This document shows, one piece after another, positions 19,340 through 27,960 of a stretch of DNA of 64,000 nucleotides. Origin of the DNA: Segatella hominis (lineage in GTDB: Bacteria; Bacteroidota; Bacteroidia; Bacteroidales; Bacteroidaceae). The position numbers and the translations under genes are program-made. The notes under the pieces were generated by a model. The model did not search any database and was not told the origin of the DNA. It worked only from the letters and a program-made list of their open reading frames with translations. Every line of letters begins with the position of its first letter. Within the stretch, counting starts at the first letter, position 1. The stretch lies in the NCBI RefSeq assembly GCF_019249725.2, contig NZ_CP137559.1, positions 1-64,000 on the forward strand, written 5' to 3'.

Positions 19340-21673
19340 ATGAAGAAAATATTATTATCTATTTCAATGTTGGCATTGGCTTATACAGCCAGTGCCAATG
19401 TTCCAGTTATCAAGAGCGACCCTAAGATAGAGGCTCAGGTAGAACAAACCCTGAAGAAACTCACCTTGGAGGAAAAGATAGGTCAGATGATGGAATTGGT
19501 GACCGACCTCTTTGGTGCCAACGACAAGAACGGTGTGTTCTATATCGACGAGCACAAGACCGATTCTATCCTTTCCCGCTATAAGATTGGCTCTATCCTC
19601 AACGCTCCAAATACCTGCGCACCAACCGCCAAGCAGTGGGAGAAGTACATCGCGCAAATCCAGAAGATCTCGATGAAGCGCATCGGCATCCCTTGTGTCT
19701 TCGGTCTCGACCAGAACCATGGTTCTACTTATACACAGGGCGGAACCCTCTTCCCGCAGAACATCAATGTGGCTGCCACCTTCAATCGTGAGATAGCTCG
19801 CCGTTCGGCTGAGGCTACCGCTTATGAGACTCGTGCAGTGAGCATACCTTGGACTTACAGTCCTACCGTTGACCTCGGTCGTGATGCCCGTTGGCCTCGC
19901 ATCTGGGAGAACTTTGGCGAGGATTGCTACCTCAGTTCAGAGATGGGCAAGGCGATGGTCTATGGTTTTCAGGGTGAGGACCCAAACAACATCGACCAGT
20001 ATCACATTGCCACTTCAATGAAGCACTTCATGGGCTATGGTGTGCCTTGGACTGGTAAAGACCGTACGCCAGCCTATATCTCTCCAGCCGACTTGCGAGA
20101 GAAGCACTTCGCTCCTTTCCTGGCGGGTCTGCAGGCTGGAGCCTTGACCGTGATGGTGAATTCCGCTTCCGTCAACGGTATGCCGATGCATGCCAACAAG
20201 GACATCCTGACAGGATGGCTGAAGGAAGAGACAGGATGGGATGGTGTGCTCATCACCGACTGGGCAGACATCAACAATCTCTATACTCGTGAGATGGTGG
20301 CAAAGGACAAGAAGGATGCGCTCCGCATCGCCATCAATGCCGGTATCGACATGATTATGGAACCTTATTCTTGCGATGCTTGTGGCTATCTTGTAGAACT
20401 GGTGAAGGAAGGTAAGATTCCGATGAGTCGCATCGATGATGCCTGCCGTCGTGTGCTTCGCATGAAGTACCGTCTCGACCTCTTCAAGAACCCAACCCAG
20501 AAACTGAAGAATTATCCTAAGTTTGGTGGCGAGGAGTTTGCCAAGCTCGCCTTGGAGGGAGCTACCGAGAGTATGGTGCTCTTAAAGAACGAGAAGTTGC
20601 AGGATGGCAATTCTGTCTTGCCTCTCGCCAAGGGCAAGAAGATTCTCCTCACGGGTCCTAATGCCAATCAGATGCGCTGCCTGGACGGTGGATGGAGCTA
20701 TACTTGGCAGGGTCATCGTGCCGATGAGTTTGCCGGCAAGTACAATACCATCTATGAGGCTTTCTGCAATGAGTATGGCAAGGAGAATGTCATCTTGAAC
20801 CAGGGTGTTACCTATAATGAGAAGGGAAAATACTGGGAGGAGAACGAACCTCAGATTCAGGGCGCAGTTGATGCAGCAAAGAATGTTGATGTTATCGTTG
20901 CCTGCATCGGTGAGAACTCTTACACAGAGACTCCGGGCAATCTGACCGACCTTTGGCTTTCAGAGAACCAACGTAATCTCGTGAAGGAACTCGCCAAGAC
21001 CGGTAAGCCTGTCGTTCTGGTATTGAATGAAGGTCGCCCTCGTCTCATCGCCGACATCGAACCATTGGCACAGGGCATCATCGACATCCTTATTCCTGGC
21101 AACATGGGCGGAGATGCCTTGGTTGGCTTGGTATCGGGCAAGTCAAACTTCAGTGGCAAGATGCCTTACACCTATCCTAAGGAAATCAATTCGCTCGCCA
21201 ACTATGACTTCAAGAAGAGTGAGGAAGTGGGTACGATGGAAGGTGCTTACGACTACAATGCGAAGATTACCCAGCAGTGGGGCTTCGGATATGGTTTGAG
21301 TTACACCTCTTATCAATATAGCAACCTGAAGGTTTCTCAGTCTGACTTCCGCCATGGCGACATCATCAAGGTGAGCGTGGATGTGAAGAATACGGGCAAG
21401 GTGGCAGGCAAAGAGAGCGTTCTTCTGTTCAGCAGCGACCTTATTGCCAGCATGGTTCCTGATGGCCGTCGCCTCCGTGCTTTCGATAAAATAGAGCTTC
21501 AGCCGGGTGAAACCAAGACTGTTACTTTCGATTTGAATACCGATGATTTTGCTTTCGTAGGTTATGATGGCAAGTGGGTATTGGAAGAAGGCAATTTCAA
21601 GTTGATGATTGCCGACCAGAGTGCCGATATCCATTGTGAGAAAACTTATCAGTGGCAATCGGCTAACCGATAA
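19340..21673 (+). CDS. GH3-family beta-glucosidase
   Basis: GH3 beta-glucosidases release glucose from the ends of beta-linked oligosaccharides. A signal peptide (about 1-20, ending TASA) suggests periplasmic location. The N-terminal TIM-barrel domain has KHFMGYG and the nucleophile Asp307 in LITDWAD; the second alpha/beta domain has [11 protein letters not shown], and a C-terminal fibronectin-III-like domain (about 660-765) has [15 protein letters not shown]. At 777 residues the three-domain layout is complete. It closes the core utilisation operon, 52 nt after the glycan-binding gene. A short relic similar to its C-terminal domain is found at 26128-26190. Confidence 0.96.
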   Translation: MKKILLSISMLALAYTASANVPVIKSDPKIEAQVEQTLKKLTLEEKIGQMMELVTDLFGANDKNGVFYIDEHKTDSILSRYKIGSILNAPNTCAPTAKQWEKYIAQIQKISMKRIGIPCVFGLDQNHGSTYTQGGTLFPQNINVAATFNREIARRSAEATAYETRAVSIPWTYSPTVDLGRDARWPRIWENFGEDCYLSSEMGKAMVYGFQGEDPNNIDQYHIATSMKHFMGYGVPWTGKDRTPAYISPADLREKHFAPFLAGLQAGALTVMVNSASVNGMPMHANKDILTGWLKEETGWDGVLITDWADINNLYTREMVAKDKKDALRIAINAGIDMIMEPYSCDACGYLVELVKEGKIPMSRIDDACRRVLRMKYRLDLFKNPTQKLKNYPKFGGEEFAKLALEGATESMVLLKNEKLQDGNSVLPLAKGKKILLTGPNANQMRCLDGGWSYTWQGHRADEFAGKYNTIYEAFCNEYGKENVILNQGVTYNEKGKYWEENEPQIQGAVDAAKNVDVIVACIGENSYTETPGNLTDLWLSENQRNLVKELAKTGKPVVLVLNEGRPRLIADIEPLAQGIIDILIPGNMGGDALVGLVSGKSNFSGKMPYTYPKEINSLANYDFKKSEEVGTMEGAYDYNAKITQQWGFGYGLSYTSYQYSNLKVSQSDFRHGDIIKVSVDVKNTGKVAGKESVLLFSSDLIASMVPDGRRLRAFDKIELQPGETKTVTFDLNTDDFAFVGYDGKWVLEEGNFKLMIADQSADIHCEKTYQWQSANR

Positions 21674-21702
21674 CCCAATCATGATGGCTGACATGACAAA
21701 AT

Positions 21703-21727
21703 CCTGAGCAACTTATTGTTGCTCAGG
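21703..21727 (+). terminator. Hairpin after the GH3 gene
   Basis: A perfect 10-bp stem CCTGAGCAAC/GTTGCTCAGG with a 5-nt loop lies 30 nt after the GH3 stop. No T-run follows directly, so it may attenuate or protect the mRNA rather than terminate fully. Confidence 0.55.
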
Positions 21728-21791
21728 TGCTTATAAAAAATATTAAATTGTAGTGATGCGGAATTAAGGTAATACAATTATTTTAAGTAAA

Positions 21792-21992
21792 ATGAATATA
21801 AGTAAAAGAAAAGTTTATGTTGTCCCAGAGGTGAGGATCGTAGAGGTTTGTCAGGAGAATCTGATGGACAATCCTGCGTCATGGTCTGACGGCTGGGGCA
21901 ATAGGGAGCCGATTGTCGAAGGTAATCCTGATCCTGAACCTGATCCCTATGCCAAATGGCATGGTTTTAATGTGTGGGAAGATGATATTTAG
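21792..21992 (+). CDS. Small unknown protein, 66 residues
   Basis: I do not recognise a named family. The peptide begins with basic residues and a YVVPEVRIVEV segment, then contains Trp/Gly/Asp-rich and Pro-Asp-Glu-repeat stretches and ends acidic (WEDDI). Bacteroidetes genomes often encode short proteins with a similar Lys-rich start and Y-x-x-P-E motif next to exported protein genes; that resemblance is from memory. No signal peptide or membrane segment is visible. It lies 28 nt before the secreted protein at 22021, so the two may be co-transcribed. No strong ribosome binding site is seen. Confidence 0.55.
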   Translation: MNISKRKVYVVPEVRIVEVCQENLMDNPASWSDGWGNREPIVEGNPDPEPDPYAKWHGFNVWEDDI

Positions 21993-22020
21993 TATTGATA
22001 ATGTATTAAAAAATTATAAG

Positions 22021-24339
22021 ATGAAACTCTTTTTCAGAATTTCGGTGCTTGTCTTGTGCATCTTGATGTCCTTGTCGTCTTTTGCTGACGATAAGAAGGA
22101 TAGAATTAGTGTAGAGAAAATAGACTGGTCTGCTAATAATGAGAGTTTAAAGACAATTGTCAGCACTTCGGCTGATCCGAACAAAATATATTTGTATGCA
22201 AAAGGTCACAACAAGTTTGTGACAGTGGGTGGCCGCTATGGAGCGCAGCCTATTCTGGCAGAAGTGGGTATGTACTTCTATGTAGAGAAGGTCGCCGACG
22301 ATACTAAAGATCGTTATTACATCCACTCATGGGTGAATAACCCTACAACTTCTCAAGGAACTGGAAATGCCGACTATCTTGGTGTAGAGCCTCTCATGGA
22401 TACTGATCAGCGCATCTTTCTTACTGATCCGAAAAATGAATCTATGAAGTCCATTTATTTGTATGTGGATCGTGGAATTAACAATACCCATGATGATGGT
22501 ACATATCCTTCTCCCGAGAGGATTAAATGGCATATTAAGTCTGTTGATACCAAGAATGGTTATCAAATCTATTCTACGTGGAGCGACAATCAGAAATATA
22601 GCGATAATGCAGTGCGAGATTATTACCTGAGTTATTACGCAGATCCTAATTCACAGAAGAAATTCCTGGTGGTTACTACGGACAAAAGTCAGGCTGAGAC
22701 GTTCTATTTCATCAAGAAAGAGGACTACCGTAAGGTCATTAATAGCCAGAATAAAAAGTATATCAATGTATCTGGTCTTGTGCGGGATGCTCGTTTCGAA
22801 CGAAACAACAAAGGTATTGATGGTACTTTTGATTTGAAAGGTGATTATAATACAAAGTCAAAGAACAATGTTTGGCAGTTCCGTTACGACAGAAACTATG
22901 ATACCTATGTTTTCCCAAATAAGCAGGATAATGTGGAAGACCTGGCGTATATGACGGCTTGGGTAGGCTGTGAAGGCAGTTCTGAAAATCAAAAAGGCAA
23001 TTATTTGATTCAGAAAATTACAAAATTGAAGCCGGGTCTTTATCGTGTCAATTGCCAAGGTTTTTATTTTAATCCTAATGATAAGAACGACAAGGACAAC
23101 ACTTCTTTTGTTTTTGCCTCGCAAGACTATACGGATATAAGCAATCAGACAGCACTGAAGACCATTGAATCCGATGACTGGGATTCGATGCAGAATATGA
23201 CCTATCATGGTGCCGAAGTAACAGCGGATGGCAAGAATGGTTATGTGGATTATTCTATCAAGCATTGTGTCAATGCCGGTAAAATATTCGCAGAGAGCAA
23301 TCCTTATGAAGACAAGGATGTGGACAGTCGTAAGTACGACAACAGTGTAGCAGTCCTCGTAAAGGCGGATAAAGGCTCAACGACGGGTACTCTCTACATC
23401 GGTGCTGGCAAGAGAGCCAACGAGGGAGGCTATGCCTTTTTTGACAATTTCCAACTTTTCTATATGGGAGACAGGCAGTGGTATCTCGATGCTACGAACA
23501 CAAGCACCGATGACTTTACCACAACCAAGAGCACCGATGATTACGACACTCCAAGTGGCATCAACCGCAATCCTGCGGGTCCTGACCAGTATAAGTTCCC
23601 CGTTACTTACAATATACGCCGCTACTTCCACGTGGGCAAGTGGGAAAGCCTTATTCTTCCTTGCACACTGACGGGCGACCAGGTAAAACAGACATTCGGA
23701 GGCGACCAGGGGGTGCAACTCAGTGTCTTTGACAGGGTGGAAAAAAACTGTGTCTATTTCAAGACTGTTAATCTTGATACGGATAGTATCGTTGCTGGCA
23801 AGCCTTATATCATCAAGGTGGGCAAGGAGGCCGATATCAAGACAAAGGCTGATGAATACACATTCCCTTTTGGTAACAAAACCACGGTAAAGGTAAATGG
23901 ACCTATCTATCAGGTAAAGGGTGTTGTTCCTCCTACATTTAAAGGTAATGGTGTGACAATAGAAGATAAAACTTCTGCTGGTGATAAGGTTCAGTTCCAT
24001 GGCTTCTATTACGACCCAGGTGCAGCTCCTCGTAATGCATACGTGGTAAATAACGGTAATATGTATCATCTTAGTTCTGACTGGAACAGCTTTGTGGGTA
24101 CAAGTTGGTATATCACCATAACAGATGCACAAGGCAATGCCAAGGCGCTCTCGTTCAGCTTTGATGGTGATTCTTCTACGACAGCCATAGAGAACGTGAC
24201 AAGACAAGAGGACGCTGCGGTTCAAAACGATGGGTTTGTTTATAACCTGAGCGGGCAACGCGTGGGCACCCGTAATAATATGAGCAATCTTTCTTCTGGC
24301 ATATACATCGTAGCTGGTAAGAAGGTTGTTGTTAAGTAA
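22021..24339 (+). CDS. Large secreted protein with C-terminal sorting-like segment, function unknown
   Basis: Starting at 22021, where a clear signal peptide begins (MKLFFRISVLVLCILM, cleavage after SFA), the protein has 772 residues; the frame is open further upstream but those codons overlap the small gene before it. No catalytic family was recognised. The middle part is rich in Asp, Tyr and Asn and looks beta-structured. The last roughly 30 residues (GFVYNLSGQRVG, then SSGIYIVAGKKVVVK) match the form of C-terminal segments common on Prevotella exported proteins and resembling type IX sorting signals; PorQ of that system is encoded at 44.3 kb. Its place after the beta-glucan operon makes a glycan-related role possible but unproven. 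Confidence 0.8.
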   Translation: MKLFFRISVLVLCILMSLSSFADDKKDRISVEKIDWSANNESLKTIVSTSADPNKIYLYAKGHNKFVTVGGRYGAQPILAEVGMYFYVEKVADDTKDRYYIHSWVNNPTTSQGTGNADYLGVEPLMDTDQRIFLTDPKNESMKSIYLYVDRGINNTHDDGTYPSPERIKWHIKSVDTKNGYQIYSTWSDNQKYSDNAVRDYYLSYYADPNSQKKFLVVTTDKSQAETFYFIKKEDYRKVINSQNKKYINVSGLVRDARFERNNKGIDGTFDLKGDYNTKSKNNVWQFRYDRNYDTYVFPNKQDNVEDLAYMTAWVGCEGSSENQKGNYLIQKITKLKPGLYRVNCQGFYFNPNDKNDKDNTSFVFASQDYTDISNQTALKTIESDDWDSMQNMTYHGAEVTADGKNGYVDYSIKHCVNAGKIFAESNPYEDKDVDSRKYDNSVAVLVKADKGSTTGTLYIGAGKRANEGGYAFFDNFQLFYMGDRQWYLDATNTSTDDFTTTKSTDDYDTPSGINRNPAGPDQYKFPVTYNIRRYFHVGKWESLILPCTLTGDQVKQTFGGDQGVQLSVFDRVEKNCVYFKTVNLDTDSIVAGKPYIIKVGKEADIKTKADEYTFPFGNKTTVKVNGPIYQVKGVVPPTFKGNGVTIEDKTSAGDKVQFHGFYYDPGAAPRNAYVVNNGNMYHLSSDWNSFVGTSWYITITDAQGNAKALSFSFDGDSSTTAIENVTRQEDAAVQNDGFVYNLSGQRVGTRNNMSNLSSGIYIVAGKKVVVK

Positions 24340-24399
24340 TGTATGAACGTCAAATCATGAGAAGAGCATTATTGAAAAATATATTTATATGAAAATAAT

Positions 24400-24440
24400 G
24401 AAGCCTGCTTCAATGCGTGTTGAAGCAGGCTTCTTTGTTG
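24400..24440. terminator. Bidirectional terminator
   Basis: A perfect 14-bp stem (GAAGCCTGCTTCAA/TTGAAGCAGGCTTC, loop TGCGTG) with a T-rich flank lies between the convergent genes ending at 24339 and 24502. Confidence 0.9.
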
Positions 24441-24501
24441 ATTGAAGTAAGTTTCGATGGTGAATGAAGCTTACTACGTTTTTATGCTCATTTGTATTCC
24501 T

Positions 24502-25998
24502 TTATGCTCCGTGGAAGAGGTATTCCTTTTGAATCTTCTCCGTGAGTCGAGTAAAGAGTTCTTCCACCAATTCATCTGCCACTTCGATGGCGTGGCTCAG
24601 AACCTCATCTGAGAAGTGCTGCAAGAGGTCTTGGGCTTTTATCGGGCTCTCCTTGTAAAGCTTCAAGTACTCTGTTTCCATCTCCTTCTGACGTTGGTCG
24701 TTCTCAGCCTCCAACTTGGCGTAAGCATCCTTGATGATAGGAGCGAAGGCTTTATAGTCGGTCATGCCGAGTGTCATCACCTTGCGGAAACGCCAGTAGG
24801 CACTGTCGTCCTTGCATCTGCCATTAGCCACATGGGTGTAAAGCTCAGGGAAGGTTTTTACTCCCTGGTAGAGTGGGAGGAAGACGCTGAGGTCGCCCAT
24901 GCCGAATGCGACGTAGGTGATGTGACCTATGGCATGAGGCAAATCCTCTCTTACCTGGATGATGTGGGTCTGCGTGGTGCGGAAGATAGATACTGGGCGA
25001 TAAGGCTCTTTTCCATTCTCATGCAGATATGGATCATGATCGGTATGGTCATAATGGAAACGGAAGGCGGTGCGGAGGTCGGTGAGCGAGATCTTATGCG
25101 CAGCCTTGGCAAAGACAGGGAAGGTATTCTTGGTGACATCATTCTGGATGGCTGGTGAGAACATCTGCTGTAAACCCCATACACGTGGATAGTTATAGGT
25201 GGTGTCGAGTTCCTCATCACGAGAGTATGCCTTATGGAAATCGAACTTCGCCTTACCATGCTTGTCTTTCTCTGCCTCGGCATCATTTGGATCGTAAAGA
25301 CCATTCTTCTCGGCAAACTCTATCAAGTCGGGTGCTGCCATGAAGTTCTCCTTGTCCTCTGGTGCGTAATCACGGAAACGGCTTTGGTTACCGGTAACGA
25401 AGTACTGGTCCTTTGGCATACGGCAAGCCAACCACTTATGTCCGCAAGCATTCTCCAGATACCATATCTCCTTGTCGTCGATGAATCCGATGCCGAATCC
25501 TTCTGCCGAACCATATTGCTCGATGAGCTTGCCCAAGCGTGCAGCTCCCTCACGAGCGGTGTGAACGTATGGCAAAACGATATTGTAGGTGCAGTTCTCG
25601 GCAAGTCCATTCTTCACGTATGGGTCAAAGGCAAGTGCTTTATCGCTTGAAAAGATGGTCTCTGTTGAACTCATGCCCACGCCAGCCGTATTGAATCCTG
25701 CGCTTCCCCATTCGCCAGGGAATTGGTAATCTGGCAATCCTGTATATCCCAAAGCCTCCTTAGGCAGTGGACAGCGGAATTTGCTGTCCTTTGCCACAAA
25801 TTCCTCAGAGCCAAACTTTGTATCCTCATGTACTTCGATGTTGATGGCCATCAGCGCATCGAAGTCGCTGGAACGGCAAAGGTATTTGGCGCCATCTGCA
25901 CTCTGCTCTTCGCCTACGATGATGGTGGTACACTCAGAAGGCAGCTTGCTGGCTCTCTTCTCTACATTCTCGAAAGAATTGTTTATTTCTTTTTTCAT
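24502..25998 (-). CDS. C69-family dipeptidase
   Basis: Peptidase family C69 (PepD type) are N-terminal-nucleophile hydrolases that cut dipeptides. The SECTTIIVG motif places the presumed nucleophile Cys23 after a short leader; in the family this Cys becomes the N-terminus on processing. Further family features are the early DG/RSSDFD block and a long C-terminal helical part. Length 498 is normal. The leader (MKKEINNSFENVEKR) is polar and not a signal peptide, so a cytoplasmic enzyme is likely. The gene stands alone, convergent with the secreted protein gene. Confidence 0.9.
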   Translation of the reverse strand: MKKEINNSFENVEKRASKLPSECTTIIVGEEQSADGAKYLCRSSDFDALMAINIEVHEDTKFGSEEFVAKDSKFRCPLPKEALGYTGLPDYQFPGEWGSAGFNTAGVGMSSTETIFSSDKALAFDPYVKNGLAENCTYNIVLPYVHTAREGAARLGKLIEQYGSAEGFGIGFIDDKEIWYLENACGHKWLACRMPKDQYFVTGNQSRFRDYAPEDKENFMAAPDLIEFAEKNGLYDPNDAEAEKDKHGKAKFDFHKAYSRDEELDTTYNYPRVWGLQQMFSPAIQNDVTKNTFPVFAKAAHKISLTDLRTAFRFHYDHTDHDPYLHENGKEPYRPVSIFRTTQTHIIQVREDLPHAIGHITYVAFGMGDLSVFLPLYQGVKTFPELYTHVANGRCKDDSAYWRFRKVMTLGMTDYKAFAPIIKDAYAKLEAENDQRQKEMETEYLKLYKESPIKAQDLLQHFSDEVLSHAIEVADELVEELFTRLTEKIQKEYLFHGA

Positions 25999-26028
25999 AA
26001 TCGTTATGTTTTATGAATTGTATGGCTG

Positions 26029-26059
26029 CAAAAATACAGTTTTTCTTTTAAAGTGCAAG
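26029..26059 (-). promoter_or_regulatory. Promoter for the C69 dipeptidase
   Basis: On the minus strand TATTTTTG (26029-26036) is preceded by CTTG (26056-26059) with a 19-nt spacer, about 30 nt upstream of the start at 25998. Confidence 0.6.
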
Positions 26060-26127
26060 ATATTTTCAGCAAAATTAAACTTTAAGTTCTGTTGCGCAGT
26101 GTGCAGCAGAGAATATTCAAGGCATAA

Positions 26128-26190
26128 AAAGTAAACCAAAATCAGTTCGCTCCAGGGGATATAGTCAAGGTGAGTGTGGATGTAAGGAAT
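26128..26190 (+). pseudogene. Relic of a GH3 C-terminal (FnIII-like) domain
   Basis: A 21-codon stretch translates as KVNQNQF-APGDIVK-VSVDVRN, closely matching the [15 protein letters not shown] region of the GH3 protein encoded at 19340 (around 21325-21390), with different codons. It has no start or neighbouring coding context: a stop lies just before it and the similarity ends at Asn. It looks like the debris of a lost GH3 gene rather than a recent duplication. Confidence 0.6.
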
Positions 26191-26222
26191 AAGTTAAATA
26201 ACTACAAGAATCTCCTTGGAAA

Positions 26223-26254
26223 TTTGGCATTATGCTTTTAAAACATTATTTTTG
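26223..26254 (+). promoter_or_regulatory. Promoter for rmuC
   Basis: TTTG (26223-26226), 20-nt spacer, TATTTTTG (26247-26254): a near-perfect Bacteroidetes promoter 43 nt before the start codon. Confidence 0.8.
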
Positions 26255-26296
26255 CAAAACGTAATAATTGTAGATTTTTAGAAAAATTCAAAAACA

Positions 26297-27643
26297 ATGG
26301 AAATAGTAATCGGAATCATCATAGGGCTTGTCATCGGATTTGTTGTTGGCAAGCTGATGGAAGCTAAAACTGGTGGAGAGGAAAAAACACAACTGATAGC
26401 AAAAGTGCAGGTACTGGCGGCTAACATTGAGCAGGATAAACTACATCATGCTTCTGAGATGAAAGGTTTGAAGGATTCTCATGCTTCTGAGGTTCATTCC
26501 TTGAAAGCTCAAATGGAGAATGAACGATTGTATGCTGCGAAACTTCGGGCAGAGAGCGACCAGCAGTGGGCGCAGAAACTCGAAAACCTCAAGCAGGAGA
26601 TGCAGCGGATGAATATCGAGCAGCAGCGGGTGGCAGCGGAACAACTGGTTGCCAAGCAATCGGCTTTGCAGGAAAACAACCGTCTGCAGATGGATGAACT
26701 CTTGAAACCTATCAAGGAACAGTTTGCTGATTTCAAGAAATCGGTGGAGGAGAGCAAGACCCAGAACGAAGTAAACAAGAAAGAATTGCAGAATACCTTC
26801 GAGGCTACGATGAAACTCTTTCAGCAGGAACAGCAGCAGGCTGTATTGAGTCTGAAAGAGCAAACGTCCAAGATTGGTTCTGATGCAGCCAATCTCACCA
26901 AGGCATTGAAGGGAGATAGTAAGATGCAGGGTGACTGGGGAGAAATGGTCTTGGAAACCATCTTGGAGAATAGCGGATTGAGAAAAGACGAGGAGTTCTT
27001 TATCCAGGAAAACACCAAGGACGAGAATGGCAAGAATTTCCGTCCGGATGTCATCGTCCGATTCCCTGAAGGAAGAAGTGTGGTCATCGACTCTAAGGTT
27101 TCGCTTACTGCCTATACAAATGCCCTTGCTGCTGAGGATGATGCTGAGAGAGAAAGATTGATGAAGGCACATGCACAGAGTGTTCGCAATCATATTGATG
27201 AATTGTCTGAGAAGGATTATTCCAAACTGGTAGAGGATGCCATCGGTTTTGTGCTGATGTTCATTCCGAATGAAACCAGTTATATCGCTGCTATGAGACA
27301 ACAACCGGAGTTGAGTCGCTATGCTTATCAGAAGAAAATCATTATTATCTCTCCAAGCAACCTCTTGATGGCGCTACAACTCGCTTATAATCTCTGGCAA
27401 TATGATCGCCAGAATAAGAACGTGGAGAAAATAGTTAAGACTGCTGCCGATTTATATGATAAAGTTGCTGTCTTTGAAGATACTTTTACCAGTATAGGTG
27501 ATTTAATTACCAGACTCTCTGGAACCTTTGATAAGGCTAAAAAGCAACTTTATGATGGCGCCGGAAATGTGATGCGAAGGGTAGAAAGTCTGAAAGGACT
27601 CGGTGTAACTCCGAAGAAGCAACTGAAGGCTTTGGAGGAATAA
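26297..27643 (+). CDS. rmuC: DNA recombination protein RmuC
   Basis: RmuC limits inversions at short inverted repeats and is thought to be a nuclease of the PD-(D/E)XK type. The protein has an N-terminal membrane anchor (about 3-20, VIGIIIGLVIGFVVG), a long coiled coil (about 30-190) and the conserved RmuC core (about 200-400) with QGDWGEMVLETILE, FRPDVIVRFPEGRSVVIDSKVSL and a later FIPNE motif. Length 448 is typical. It is single, with its own promoter. Its reported role with inverted repeats makes it of interest next to the invertible element at 52.2 kb, though no link is shown. Confidence 0.96.
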   Translation: MEIVIGIIIGLVIGFVVGKLMEAKTGGEEKTQLIAKVQVLAANIEQDKLHHASEMKGLKDSHASEVHSLKAQMENERLYAAKLRAESDQQWAQKLENLKQEMQRMNIEQQRVAAEQLVAKQSALQENNRLQMDELLKPIKEQFADFKKSVEESKTQNEVNKKELQNTFEATMKLFQQEQQQAVLSLKEQTSKIGSDAANLTKALKGDSKMQGDWGEMVLETILENSGLRKDEEFFIQENTKDENGKNFRPDVIVRFPEGRSVVIDSKVSLTAYTNALAAEDDAERERLMKAHAQSVRNHIDELSEKDYSKLVEDAIGFVLMFIPNETSYIAAMRQQPELSRYAYQKKIIIISPSNLLMALQLAYNLWQYDRQNKNVEKIVKTAADLYDKVAVFEDTFTSIGDLITRLSGTFDKAKKQLYDGAGNVMRRVESLKGLGVTPKKQLKALEE

Positions 27644-27960
27644 AATGTGCTTTTTGTAGGCTGTTTTTTCTTCCGATAAAGGGGTGTTTTGCTGTCCTTT
27701 TGAGGCATTGTCGTATAATCTCATGTAACAGAAACATTTCAAATTGTTCAATTTGTATGGTAAATTGTGCAAACTTCGAAAATAATCTCAGAAAAAGAAA
27801 TGATTTTCCGATTTAATTTGTACTTTTGCCCAAGTCAATCCGACATGTAATGTGTTGCTTTGACGATCAATGATGAGTATATGTATCCATATATACGTAA
27901 TATATGGTACATAATATATAGGAGTAAATATACATAAAACAATATCAAAAGGATTTCAAT
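27644..27960. other. Intergenic region upstream of uxuB
   Basis: No gene is seen in these 317 bases. A -7 element TACTTTTG (27821-27828) is a likely promoter; it leaves a 5' leader of roughly 125 nt that contains the AT-rich inverted repeat listed separately. No known riboswitch class was recognised. Confidence 0.6.
27881..27913 (+). promoter_or_regulatory. AT-rich inverted repeat in the uxuB leader
   Basis: CCATATAT-ACGTA-ATATATGG (27887-27907), extended outward by TATGTA/TACATA with one bulged T, lies 54 nt before the uxuB start. It could be an operator for a hexuronate regulator or an RNA hairpin. Confidence 0.5.

Noticed and set aside
22021-24339. Glycoside hydrolase function for the large secreted protein
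   Set aside because: No catalytic signature was found; position next to a utilisation locus alone is not enough.
24616-25158. 180-codon plus-strand frame opposite the C69 dipeptidase gene
   Set aside because: Shadow of the strong minus-strand gene; codon pattern follows the opposite strand.
27644-27960. Riboswitch upstream of uxuB
   Set aside because: Looked for conserved cores of common classes (TPP, cobalamin, SAM, FMN, glycine) and saw none; only an AT-rich dyad.
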